64,000 bases of DNA from Sequoia sempervirens. Taxonomy: Eukaryota; Streptophyta; Pinopsida; Cupressales; Cupressaceae. The stretch spans positions 186,001 through 250,000 of the forward strand of contig VDFB02139124.1 of the NCBI GenBank assembly GCA_007258455.2. The letters run 5' to 3'. The notes beneath the pieces were generated by a model. It was not told the origin of the DNA. It did no database searches and worked only from the letters and a program-made list of their open reading frames with translations. Positions 50,264 to 61,865 of this stretch are shown piece by piece (within the stretch, counting starts at the first letter, position 1; each line of letters begins with the position of its first letter). Position numbers and translations under genes: made by a program.

Positions 50264-50594
50264 TGTCCTGTGCTCTTCCTCCCAACTGGAGGCGCCGGTC
50301 CCGTCTATGGCTGTCATGTTCCCTTCCTCCCAATTGGAGGCGTCGGTCCATAGGGTGACTCATGTGGAGCCGTAGACCTCTCTTGAAGACGAGGTCACGA
50401 CCTTGCCAACCACGGCCTTCTCAGCCTTCCATTAGCCTATGGAAGTGCTAATGAAGACGAGGCATCCTTTTTTTGTAATCTTATAATGATATTACTACCC
50501 AACCCTCCTAAGTTAATTATTAGGTTTTCACTTGATCACTAACTCACTCGTGGGTTATCCTGTGCCCTTCCCCTTAAACAGGGTGTCGGCCCCC
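50264..50594 (-). repeat. Triple hairpin block, element 3 3' LTR
   Basis: Units at 50264-50301, 50312-50349 and 50555-50594. Stems in element orientation are CCTCC/GGAGG (loop AGTTG), CCTCC/GGAGG (loop AATTG) and CCCT/GGGG with a U-G pair. Confidence 0.7.
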
Positions 50595-52372
50595 ACGAGG
50601 AGCCACTCTCCCTAGAGACCCAACAACATAAAAACCAAGGGTTGTACCATTATAATTGAACAAAGAATGACAACATAAAAGCATGCGAGGCATTACCCAT
50701 CTCGCTAACAAGTACAAAATCAGAGTCTCAACAATTCTCGTACAACCCTTTCAAAATCCTAATACCAAAACACTTGCCACTTCAAGGGCACATAAAAGAG
50801 AGAAGATCAACTGACAATCATCTCAACCCTCTGGAAGCCAAAAAGAATGAAAACCCACAAACAAGGGTAAAATGAAGCAACACAAGTTTTTCCCCAATAA
50901 TTCCAACACAAGGATAAAATTTCCCTCAAATATGAGATTAACTCAGAAAAGCCATAAAAAGGGAAGATTCCTCAAGACCCAACCACAAATCAACAATGGT
51001 GTCACCTCAAATAGGGAAACGCAAAAGAAAATCAATCTTTAATTCAAAAAAATCACTTAATAAAACCAAAAGCCACCAACTAGGTATTCCACGGGAGACC
51101 TCGATTTTCTCCTCACAAGAATCCCTTAGACTGGTACCTAAATCACCATCATAAAAATCAGAAAGCATGGCAACAACAATAATTATCTATTCACATTATC
51201 AATCAGAACAAAATCAATCTTCTCAACAAACAGGCCAATTACAATCTCAAAGTTCTAAATAACTATCCATATAAGAACCTCATCGATTAGACACTCGAAT
51301 TGTCATAAAGTGATCCACTAGCTAACAATCCAAATGAAATAATTAAGAATGAAAACTCAATTCAAGGAATAATTTATTTCATTAATTCAAGTTTATAAAA
51401 CTACCATAATGAAGTCAAATAGAGTTTACTATAATACTTAACCATGGCCAAGGATACACAATTCCATAAAAGTTCAGTACAAACACCCATGACACGATAC
51501 TCAACAATTACTTAATTAGAATATACAAATAAGAGAATCATTGTTCCTAATAAATTTCTATAAGATGCGAGGAGTTAGATATTAAGATAATATTTATTTA
51601 ATTCTTAAACTAAAAGGAATATAAAAGAATTAAAAGATATCACGAAATTAGTACTATAAAATTAAATCACCGAATAAGAGAACATATAAGAAAAAGTCAA
51701 TATATACTTCATATTTTAATTTTCATTATATTAAAATAAATCTCAAGTTAAAATTTTTAACCTACCTTTCCAATCTAAATTAGATACAATGATTAATAAT
51801 ATTCTAAAAGAACATATGTTTATTCTTAAAGTAACAAATGTGAGGATTCTATACTTCACCATCCTTAATAAATGATGACTAACTACATGGCAAGATTTCA
51901 TACCAACAACCTATTTATATTATTAGCTTTTAATATTGAAATCACTCCCCTAAAACTAATTAATCAATTTCCCCTATTCCTTCTCGCAACTCATTTACTT
52001 ATTACCTATTTAAACAAATAACTTCCATATATTTCTATTGTATTTATTTTATGAATCTGTCGTAGATAACTCTTTCCCTATTAAACATTCTAGTTTATGG
52101 ACCAGCTTAATTAATTAATCACCTAAAATAAGAATTACACTTTTACTTAATTCACTATAAATCCAATAATTAAGGACGAAGTCCCCATTCTCTAGAATAT
52201 TGCAATATTTATAATTAATTTATTAATGAAATAATCTAATAACTAATCTCTTATCAATTGAAAGGAAACACTAAATCTAATGACTAATTTATAAATAAGC
52301 ATCTATAGATATTTATATTCACATTGAGGGGTAATTGAACACATTTCCACACGATAAACCAGTGAGATTATT

Positions 52373-53090
52373 TTATTTACTCCACCTTTGCAAGTCTAAA
52401 CGTTGTAGTTGTGACGGGTTTCCAATAGTTTCAGGGAGACTATTTAATTCTGCACAATGCCTCAACTCTAAATGGCGTAACAGTGACAGGTTGCCAAGTA
52501 TATTAGAAAGTGAATATTGGAATTTGGAAATATCTCCATCTACTGGCATTATTAGCAAATCTAAAATGTTATCGCAAGACTGAAGGGAAAGAGAAAGGTG
52601 AGGTGCAAATACGTGACCTAAGAGTAGGGAAAAAAATGTACAACTTTTTCTATTTTGAACTAGACACATTTCTGATTAGAGGCGAGTTTCCAGAGACACG
52701 CTCAAGATTGAAGTTTGGAAATTAATCTTCCCACAAACAGCGGAAAGCCCTCTATCATGTTAGTGATTGACATTAGTTTATTTTCAAGTGCTGGAATCGT
52801 GACAGATGATAGAAGAAACAAGCAGAATATGTAAATTTTAAAATTCCCGATTAAGATGAAGTGTCGTAGCTGAGACAGAATGAGAATGAAATCAGAGAGA
52901 ATATTTAACCCTTTAAACTTTCTATTATGCTCAAGTGCAGCTAAGACAGATTGACAATGAATCAAAAAGAATATTTAAACATCTACAACATTCAATTTTC
53001 AAGTACAACAGATGTGGCAGGTTGCCCACGAAGCTGGGAGGCTATTTTACCTCCTCAGTCTTCTATGTTCAAGTGTTTCTACTGAGATAG
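52373..53090 (-). pseudogene. Captured resistance-gene-like LRR fragment, 3' LTR of element 3
   Basis: On the minus strand at least two adjacent leucine-rich repeats are plain within 52550-52373: LSLLRHLELRHCAELNSLP, then ETIGNPSQLQRLDLQRW. The spacing is that of plant NBS-LRR (probably TIR-type) disease-resistance proteins. Weaker LRR-like pieces lie upstream in other frames, such as LSQLRHFILIGN near 52860 and FVGNLPHLLYLKIE near 53010. In a full gene this domain would help recognise pathogen effectors or regulate the receptor. Here there is no NB-ARC or TIR domain, frames are broken, and a TAA follows WSK. It lies wholly inside an LTR and recurs in the other LTR, so it is a captured fragment, not a gene. 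Confidence 0.78.
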
Positions 53091-54646
53091 ATTGCTAATG
53101 GAATATTAGTTTGAAGTTTATATTCATTCTATTGTTGTTTTACTCTAGAAGGTATCAAATCAGTGGTTTGAGTATGTTTTACCCCATATGTTTCCTAAAG
53201 CCGATCTCTTCTCAATAACATAATCCTGGTTAGTGTCTCCATGCCTGTGCCTAGAATTGAGAATTAAGAAATAGCATGCAAACAAAATAAGGAAGTATGT
53301 ATACCAGGCAGCACACCTAATTGATGAGAGTTGAAGCCACGAATTATAATGATTGCAGTTTATGCCAGAATAATGCATGTAACAGTTTCTCAAGAAATGT
53401 CCATTAGTTACAATAAAAACAAGCTATGATTTCTATATTATCTATCGAAATTCCTCTTGCCTTATCTATCACATGGCCATAGAATCCGACTGTACATAAC
53501 CTATTTTTCGAATAACCTATTATGTATGGGAATCTATTTAATCTTTGCATGCAAATTAATGGAGGAAGATGAACATTGTTGTGAGATCCGAGTGTTCCTT
53601 CTGCCGATAGGCATTGCCAAGGGTTTCATGTTTAATATACGCCCGAAAAAGTGTATAACTTACAAGGTTGTGAACGGAGAAAAAGTCAAACTCTAACATC
53701 TGAGATCAGAAGCAATAAAGACACATCATTCATTCAATTTGAAGAATTCAACATTCCCTTTTGGGCCAAAATGTGCATTTTCCCAATCCTAAATCCGTGT
53801 ATAATTATTTAACCATATTTACTTACACAAATACTAACAACACAAAGAAAATACAAATAGGTGATGGGTGTACTTATCTGATAAAGTGCATACAAAACAT
53901 CCTCCTGTATGAAAGGTTTGTGCAGTCCCTCGTATGTCCCCTGTAGCACGCCTCTTTTAACATTCCCCTTCCTCCTTTCATCATCCCCCCAGAGTTGTCT
54001 CTTGAATTCTAATTTATGAGTTTTAAAGATTGAAATCTCTGCCTGGAAGGTGATGAGACAAAGGAAGATAAAGCGTATACCATCTTTTCCAGCTTCTCTT
54101 TCCTTTTACTCTTCCCAAAAAAATCGTAACATGATGCTTTATTATTATTTATTTATTTAGCAATAAACTATTATTTTTCCATTTTTTTAACTGACTTCCT
54201 TGCTTTAATCCTTATTCAATCTTGAGTTCAAATTTTTAAATATTTTATCTACGTTAATATTTTCTCAATTTTAAATTTCTTAATTAAATTCGCTCATTAG
54301 ACAATAATTATTTTTATTAAATTCATTTACTTACAATTATATTTCTTTCATCTTAAAATAAGAAATTTTCAATGATAATACAATCAACATTTATTATTAA
54401 ATCTAGCTCTTTATTTGATCCCAAACCAAATCAAGTGCCCTTAAAAATTAGATTAATTTGATAAATTACATCTAGTCATAATATTAGTGATATTGTCTAA
54501 CATAAAAAATCAAATTAAATAATGCAATCCCAAACTCCCCATGACCTACTAAATCACCAACCACATGTAACAAGCGAAAAATGACATGGCCACCAAACAA
54601 CCAACTTCCTAAATTTCAAGAATGACCAAAACAGAGGGGCATTACA

Positions 54647-54657
54647 TCCTCCCCCCC
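54647..54657 (-). other. Polypurine tract, element 3
   Basis: The minus strand reads GGGGGGGAGGA against the 3' LTR, almost the same as element 1. Confidence 0.88.
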
Positions 54658-55873
54658 AGAGACATCGACTTACTCCTGGAAGTCGAGCCCAAGCATAAAC
54701 ATGGTAACACAACAATATCAATTGATCATAGGAACCTCAACACTATAAATTAAAACGTCAATTAAACGTTATCAAATAAGCCATGAAAATTAAACAATCC
54801 AATAATAAGGAAATGATACCAAAACGATAGTGGTGACGGGGTTGCAACCAGACCAATTTTTCAAACACTAGGACAGATGACGAACTAGGTTGGGAAAACT
54901 TTCTTGTCAGCTCCTATGTTCAACATCAAGCCCATTGGGTGTATATAATGCTCGCCCTGTCCTGACAATGCAGGTGGAATCGAGACTTAATTCCTGCAAT
55001 CCTGCATGCAAACAAATGTTGTTCACAATACATATATATCACAAATACATCGTGAGAGGAATTCCCAGCATAGTAGGGCACTCACGAGCGAGTGATACCA
55101 CACTGTCCCTCCCACCAAACCGCACATAATAGTCAAAACAATTCTAGTAACTCGTAAACAGTTTGCTTCTTATTAGTTAGGCAATATTCGCATAAGGATG
55201 CTAACCATAAACCTAATTCATCTATTGTATCAAAATGAATTACTACTTGAAATTATAAGTATCTATACCTACATATTACCATTGCATTACCTTCATCACT
55301 ACGTTTCTAAAGCCAACTTCTTATAAATCAAAAGCTACCATAGAACATTGCACATTAGTACCAATAATTCAAGTTGCATCTTAACCTCAAGATACTATAT
55401 TCTACTAAAAATCATAGAATAATTCTCCACAAAACCTCACATCTTCGTTAAAACTCATAATTTTCACACAAAGAACTCCACTTTAACCATTATTGAACAC
55501 CAAATCTTACATCAATCTCAATAAAACAAGTAAATTTTTACACCTTCACAGATTCAAGAAAACATAATTCATCACTCAAGGACAACAAAATCGCAGATTC
55601 CACGCACACTTGACATATTCACACACATAAAACACATCACACTGAAACTCAAGGGTCCATAGAGCATCCTCGACAGGAAGGATATCGGTGCATTTCCCAC
55701 TACACCGCGGGTCCTATCCTTTCCATCGGTTTCCTGCACCATTGACCCAACCCTGGTTAACAGAAGAAACTCAGGTTCACAACAATGACAAAAGAAAAGT
55801 GAAACTCAAGACTCACGGGTCTGAGCGCAAGGTTACATAGTGAGCACACATAGTTCCCAGTGTATGAACCTAT
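54658..55873 (-). other. Non-coding internal region of element 3
   Basis: No gag or pol homology. About 54860-55135 resembles an LTR module of elements 1 and 2: compare 10390-10665 and the reverse of 28335-28570, with shared GGTGGAATCGAG, CCTGCAATCCTGCAT, and GGGCACTCACGAGCGAGTGAT. In those elements this lies near the U3 end of the LTR. Here it sits between polypurine tract and primer site. The remainder (55136-55873) is AT-rich, with a GC-richer patch at about 55655-55760, and no recognisable content. Confidence 0.7.
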
Positions 55874-55885
55874 GCTCTAATACCA
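55874..55885 (-). other. Primer-binding site, element 3 (one change)
   Basis: The minus strand reads TGGTATTAGAGC, three bases inside the LTR. It differs from the initiator-Met site of elements 1 and 2 by a single C-to-T change. Confidence 0.82.
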
Positions 55886-56952
55886 TGTTGTAACGCCCCA
55901 TCGTGCGAACCTCAAAGGACAATAAAACAATAATTACTGCACAATTTTTTTTTTTAAAGTTAACATAACATACATGTAATACACATTAAATCATGACATG
56001 AATTTCATTTAAGTAGATTCATTAGCACATGCATCCCTTGGGATACATGAGGAGTCATTACACGACTTAGATCCACACAACGACAATAAAGAATAAAAGC
56101 CAAAGATCTAATCCATAACAAAGTAAACATTAACTAATGTAATACATACATGTAAATCATTGATAAGAAACCATCTGTGTACATAAATACAACATATGCA
56201 TGATTAACTTAACACATTAAATAACAACTACCATGGCCAATATCCACACAAGAATTAACATTACATTATAGTACAATGTTCAAGATGTACAATGATACAA
56301 AAGTGTTTCCAATCATGGGTAGAACCCATACAACAAGATAACATGATACAATTGAATAGAGGAATACATAGAATCATAACTTGCTCCAAGACAGGTACAA
56401 CTCTGGAGTCACCGCAACAGCACCAATCCACACCTCTCGATCCTCGACTGGGGACCCAATGGGGTGCTTAGCACGTTCCACCCGACCATGTGAGTCTGAA
56501 GACCCACCCCCCATGCTAAGGGCTGACAAGAAAGAGACCTCAACCAAGAACATCCAAACAGGGAACCACAAGACTCAACAACATACAAAAGTATCATAAA
56601 ACTCAATGATTACAAGAGTCAACATAATAACTTAAAGTCATAATTCCCATCACATAAATCAAAACAATGACCAATAAACAAGTAACCAAAGGATGATCAT
56701 GAAACACTTCCAAATCAAATTGAATTAATAAACATAATACAATTCCAAATTGCAACTAAACAATACAATAACATCATATCACAGTACCATAAAAGTACAC
56801 CAAAGATGTATCAAGGCAATACTCCATAAATCAATATAAGTCCATTCAACCACAATCTAAACCAACTCCCATAACATACTTCTAGAGGATCACAATAAAG
56901 TAAAAACACATGGGCAACTAGGGGAGAGTGTCATCGCATAGTCCTACATGGG

Positions 56953-57281
56953 CTGTCCTGTGCTCTTCCTCCCAACTCGAGGCGCCGGTCCCGTCTATGG
57001 TTGTCCTGTGCCCTTCCTCCCAATTGGAGGCACCAGTCCATAGGGTGACTCATGTGGAGCCGTAGACCTCTTGTGAAGACGAGGTCACGACCTTGCCAAC
57101 CACGACCTTCTCAGCCTTCCATTAGCCTATGGAAGCGCTAATGAAGACAAGGCATCCTTTTTTTTATCTTATAATGATATTACTACCCAACCCTCCTAAG
57201 TTAATTATTAGGTTTTCACTTGATTACTAACTCACTCGTGGGTTATCCTGTGCCCTTCCCCTTAAACGGGGCACCGACCCC
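56953..57281 (-). repeat. Triple hairpin block, element 3 5' LTR
   Basis: Units at 56953-56990, 57002-57038 and 57243-57281. The third unit has a perfect CCCC/GGGG stem, where the 3' LTR has CCCT/GGGG. Confidence 0.68.
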
Positions 57282-59005
57282 CACGAGGAGCCACTCTCCC
57301 TAGAGACCCAACAACATAAAAACCAAGGGTTGTACCATCATAATTGAACAAAGAATCACAACATAAAAGCATGCGAGGCATTACCCATCACACTAACAAG
57401 TACAAAATCAGAGTCTCAACAATTCTCGTACAACCCTTTCAAAATCCTAATACCAAAACACTTGCCACTTCAAGGGCACATAAAAGAGAGAACATCAACT
57501 GACAATCATCTCAACCCTCTAGAAGCCAAAAAGAATGAAAACCCACAAACAAGGGTAAAATGAAGCAACAAAATTTTTTCCCCAATAATTCCAACACAAT
57601 GATAAAATTTCCCTCAAATATGAGATTAACTCATAAAAGCCATAAAAAAGGAAGATTGCTCAAGACCTAACCACAAATCAACAATGGTGTCACCTCAAAT
57701 AGGGAAACTCAAAAGAAAATCAATCTTTAATTCAACAAAATCACTTAATAAAACCAAAAGCCACCAACTAGGTATTCCACGGGAGACCTCGATTTTCTCC
57801 TCACAAGAATCCCTTAGAGTGGTACGTAAATCACCATCATAAAAATCAGAAAACATGGAAACAACAATAATTATCTATTCACATTATCAATCAGAAAAAA
57901 ATCAATGTTCTCAACAAACAGGCCAATTACAATCTCAAAGTTCTAAATAACTATCCATATAAGAACCTCATCGATTAGACACTCAAATTATCATAAAGTG
58001 ATCCACTAGCTAACAATCCAAATGAAATAGTTAAGAATGAAAACTCAATTCAAGGAATAATTTATTTCGTTAATTCAAGTTTATAAAACTACCATAATGA
58101 AGTCAAATAGAGTTTACTATAATACTTAACCATGGCCAAGGATACACAATTCCATAAAATTTCAGTACAAACACCCATGACACGATACTCAACAATTACT
58201 TAATTAGAATATACAAATAAGAGAATCATTGTTCCTAATAAATTTCTATAAGATGCGAGGAGTTAGATATTAAGATAATATTTATTTAATTCTTAAACTA
58301 AAAGGAATATAAAAGAATTAAAAGATATCACGAAATTAGTACTATAAAATTAAATCACCGAATAAGAGAACATATAAGAAAAATTCAATATATACTTCAT
58401 ATTTTAATTTTCATTATATTAAAATAAATCTCAAGTTAAAATTTTTAGCCTACCTTTCCAATCTAAAGTAGATACAATGATTAATAATATTCTAAAAGAA
58501 CACATGTTTCTTCTTAAAGTAACAAATGTGAGGATTCTATACTTCACCATCCTTAATAAATGATGACTACTACATGGCAAGATTTCATACCAACAACCTA
58601 TTTATATTATTAGCTTTTAATATTGAAATCACTCCCCTAAAACTAATTAATCAATTTCCCCTATTCCTTCTCGCAACTCATTTACTTATTACCTATTTAA
58701 ACAAATAACTTCCATATATTTTTATTGTATTTATTTTATGAATCTGTCGTGGATAACTCTTTCCCTATTAAACATTCTAGTTTATGGACCAGCTTAATTA
58801 ATTAATCACCTAAAATAAGAATTACACTTTTACTTAATTCACTATAAATCTTATAATTAATGACGAAGTCCCCATTCTCTAGAATATTGCAATATTTATA
58901 ATTAATTTATTAACCAAATAATCTAATAACTAATCTCTTATCAATTAAAAGGAAACACTAAATATAATGACTAATTTATAAATAAGCATCTATAGATATT
59001 TATAT

Positions 59006-59780
59006 TCACATTGAGGGGTAATTGAAAACATTTCCACACGATAAACCAGTGAGATTATTTAATTTACTCCACCTTTGCAAGTCTAAACGTTGCAGCTGTG
59101 ATGGGTTGCCAATGGTTTTAGGGAGACTATTTAATTTTGTACAATGCCTCAACTCTAAATGTCGTAATAGTGACAGGTTGCCAAGTATATTAGAAAGTGA
59201 ATATTGGAATTTGGAAATATCACCATCTACTGGCATTATTATCAAATCTCAAATGTTATCACAAGACTGAAGGGAAAGAGAAAGGTGAGGTGCAAATACA
59301 TGACCTAAGAGTAGGGAAAAAAATGTACAACTTTTTCTGTTTTGAACTAGACGCATTTCTGATTAGAGGCGAGTTTCCAGAGACATGCTCAAGATTGAAG
59401 TTTGGAAATTAATCTTCCCACAAACAGTGGAAAGCTCTCTATCATGTTAGTGATTGACATTAGTTTATTTTCAAGTGCTGGAACTACGACAGATGACAAA
59501 AGAAACAAGTAGAATATGTAAATTTTAAAATTCCTGATTAAGATGAAGCGCCGCAGCTGAGATAGAATGATAATGAAATCAGAGAGAATATTTAACCCTT
59601 TAAACTTTCTATTATGCTCAAGTGCGGCTAAGACAGATTGACAATGAATCAGAAAGAATATTTAAACCTCTACAACGTTCAATTTTCAAGTACAACAGAT
59701 GTGGCAGGTTGCCCACGAAGCTGGGAGGCTATTTTACCTCCTCAGTCTTCTATGTTCAAGTGTTTCTACTAAAACAGATT
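59006..59780 (-). pseudogene. Captured resistance-gene-like LRR fragment, 5' LTR of element 3
   Basis: The equivalent of 52373-53090. The LRR pair reads LSLLRHLELRHCTKLNSLP and then KTIGNPSQLQRLDLQRW. In this copy the frame runs on through LNNLTGLSCGNVF to a stop at 59006, because the TAA of the other LTR is absent (one base differs). This shows that the other stop arose after insertion, and that the captured frame was longer. No other resistance-gene domain is present. Confidence 0.78.
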
Positions 59781-61865
59781 GCTAATGGAATATCAGTTTG
59801 AAGTTTATATTCATTCTGTTGTTGTTTTACTCTAGAAGGTATCAAATCGGTGGTTTGAGTATGTTTTACCCCATATGTTTCCTGAAGTCGATCTCTTCTC
59901 AATAACATAATCCTGGTTAGCGTCTCCCTGCCTGCGCCTAGAATTGAGAATTAAGAAATAGCATGCAAACAAAATAAGGAAGTATGTAAACCAGGCAGCA
60001 CACCTAATTGATGAGAGTTGAAGCCACGAATTATAATGATTGTAGTTTATGCCAGAATAATGGATGTAACAGTTTCTCAAGAAATGTCTATTAGTTACAA
60101 TAAAAAGAGGCTATGATTTCTATATTATCTAGCCAAATTCCTCATGCCTTATCTATCACATGGCCATAGAATCTGACTGTACATAACCTGTTTGTCGAAT
60201 AACCTATTATGTATGGGAATCTATTTAATCTTTGCATGTAAATTAATGGAGGAAGATGAACATTGTTGTGAGATCCGAGTGTTCCTTCTGCCGATAGGCA
60301 TTGCCAAGGGTTTCATGTTTAATATACGCTCGAAAAAGTGTATAACTTACAAGGTTGTGAATGGAGAACAAGTAAAATTCTAATGTCTGAGATCAGAAGC
60401 AATAAAGACACATCATTCATTCAATCTGAAGAATTCAACATTCCCTTTTGGGCCAAAATGTGCATTTTCCCAATCCTAAATCCGTGTATAATTATTTAAC
60501 CATATTTACTTACACAAATACTAACAACACAAAGAAAATACAAACAGGTGATGGGTGTACTTATCTGATAAAGTGCATACAAAACATCCTCCTGTATGAA
60601 AGGTTTGTGCAGTCCCTCATATGTCCCCTGTAGCATGCCTCTTTTAACATTCCCCTTCCTCCTTTCATCATCCCCCCAGAGTTGTCTCTTGAATTCTAAT
60701 TTATGAGTTTCAAAGATTGAAATCTCTGCCTGGAAGGTGATGAGACAAAGGAAGATAAAGCGTATACCATCTTTTCCAGCTTCTCTTGCCTTTTACTCTT
60801 CCCAAAAAAATCTTAACATGATGCTTTATTATTATTTATTTATTTAGCAATAAACTATTCTTTTTCCATTTTTTTTAACTGACTTCCTTGCTTTAATCCT
60901 TATTCAATCTTGAGTTCAAATTGTTAAATATTTTATCTATGTTAATATTTTCTCAATTTTAAATTTCTTAATTAAATTCGCTCATTAGAAAATAATTATT
61001 TTTATTAAATTCATTTACTTACAATTATATTTCTTTCATCTTAAAATAAGAAATTTTCAATGATAATACAATCAACATTTATTATTAAATCTAGCTCTTT
61101 ATTTGATCCCAAACCAAATCAAGTGACCTTAAAAATTAGATTAATTTGATAAATTACATCTAGTCATAATATTAGTGATATTTTCTAACATAAAAAATCA
61201 AATTAAATAATGCAATCCCAAACTCCCCATGACCTACCAAATCACCAACCACATGTAACAAGCGAAAAATGACATGGCCACCAAACAACCAACTTCCTAA
61301 ATTTCAAGAATGACCAAAACGGAGGGGCATTACACTAACCACAATAAAATGATAATAGTTTTTTATAAGATTTTAGACATAAGTAGAGGACTCGTGTTCG
61401 GATGTGATGCATATTTTTTTTTAATTTTTTTCCAAGTAAATAATTAATTATGAATTTTTTATTAGAACTTTTGAAAAATATAAAAAATTGTACTTCTGAC
61501 CACCTTAACTTAGTCAAACATTCATGAAATTCAATTTTTCTTTTTTTAATCCTCTAGTGTACAAAGCATAGAATGTGATGCATTTTTTGGATTCAAAAAA
61601 TGTGATACCATTTGAAAGCTATAGATGTTTTTCAATCAGCCTATCCATCAACATTTTAGTCATAATTTAAATAGAAAATGAATAATAATTATTTATTAAA
61701 TTCAAGGTAAAACATAATTTATATTGGTGGAAAGCTGAGAATCTCCTTTAAAAACCCTTTTCATTTCATAAATCTAGGGTAAAATAAATTCGTCAGCCAC
61801 ATACCCTACAAATACCCATCATATTGCCACTTTTTGGCCCATCATGATCCTGCACATACCGATTA

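Larger units (their letters stand above)
49199..54646 (-). repeat. Element 3, 3' LTR
   Basis: A 5448 bp LTR, the longest in the window with its partner. The left 1.9 kb on the plus strand holds the modules shared with elements 1 and 2. The part from about 51000 to 54600 has no counterpart in them, apart from short ends, and includes the leucine-rich-repeat fragment. Confidence 0.93.
49199..61334 (-). mobile_element. Element 3: non-coding retrotransposon with 5.4 kb LTRs
   Basis: A 12.1 kb element on the minus strand with exact target duplication CTAAC (49194-49198 and 61335-61339). LTRs are 49199-54646 and 55889-61334, very similar to one another. The internal region is 1242 bp, with primer site and polypurine tract but no gag or pol. 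This fits the LARD-type class of large non-autonomous elements. LTR ends (TGTAACGCC...GGCATTACA), the hairpin block, the stem-loop and the polypurine surroundings (CTTACTCCTGGAAG next to it) tie it to element 1. Each LTR also carries a resistance-gene-like fragment. Confidence 0.93.
55889..61334 (-). repeat. Element 3, 5' LTR
   Basis: A 5446 bp LTR matching 49199-54646 throughout, with scattered substitutions. Among the first 61 bases I count five differences, all transitions, while later stretches of tens of bases are identical. Confidence 0.93.
48924..61861. mobile_element. Short TIR DNA element, copy D, split by element 3
   Basis: The element itself is 48924-49198 plus 61340-61861, about 797 bp, with 4 bp target duplication ATTA (48920-48923 and 61862-61865). 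It has the same orientation as copy B. The left end is GTGTATGTGCAGGATCAT and the right end is its near complement. Element 3 inserted after CTAAC; removing it restores an ACCCTAACCACAATAAAA join that reads like copy B. The right subterminal part repeats the CCACATACCC motif. Confidence 0.85.

Noticed and set aside
52373..52669. A real host resistance gene
   Set aside because: Only LRR pieces are present, with no TIR or NB-ARC region. Frames are broken and the segment lies wholly inside an LTR in duplicate.
53160..53696. Frames of 77 and 79 codons that recur, also open, at 59832-60383
   Set aside because: They lie in the two LTRs of element 3, which were identical at insertion. Being open in both is therefore no evidence of selection. 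They run on opposite strands and show no motif. One may be intron or flank of the captured gene.
49199..61334. Large segmental duplication (two 5.4 kb copies)
   Set aside because: The copies have TG...CA ends, primer site and polypurine tract between them, and a 5 bp target duplication outside. They are the LTRs of one retrotransposon.
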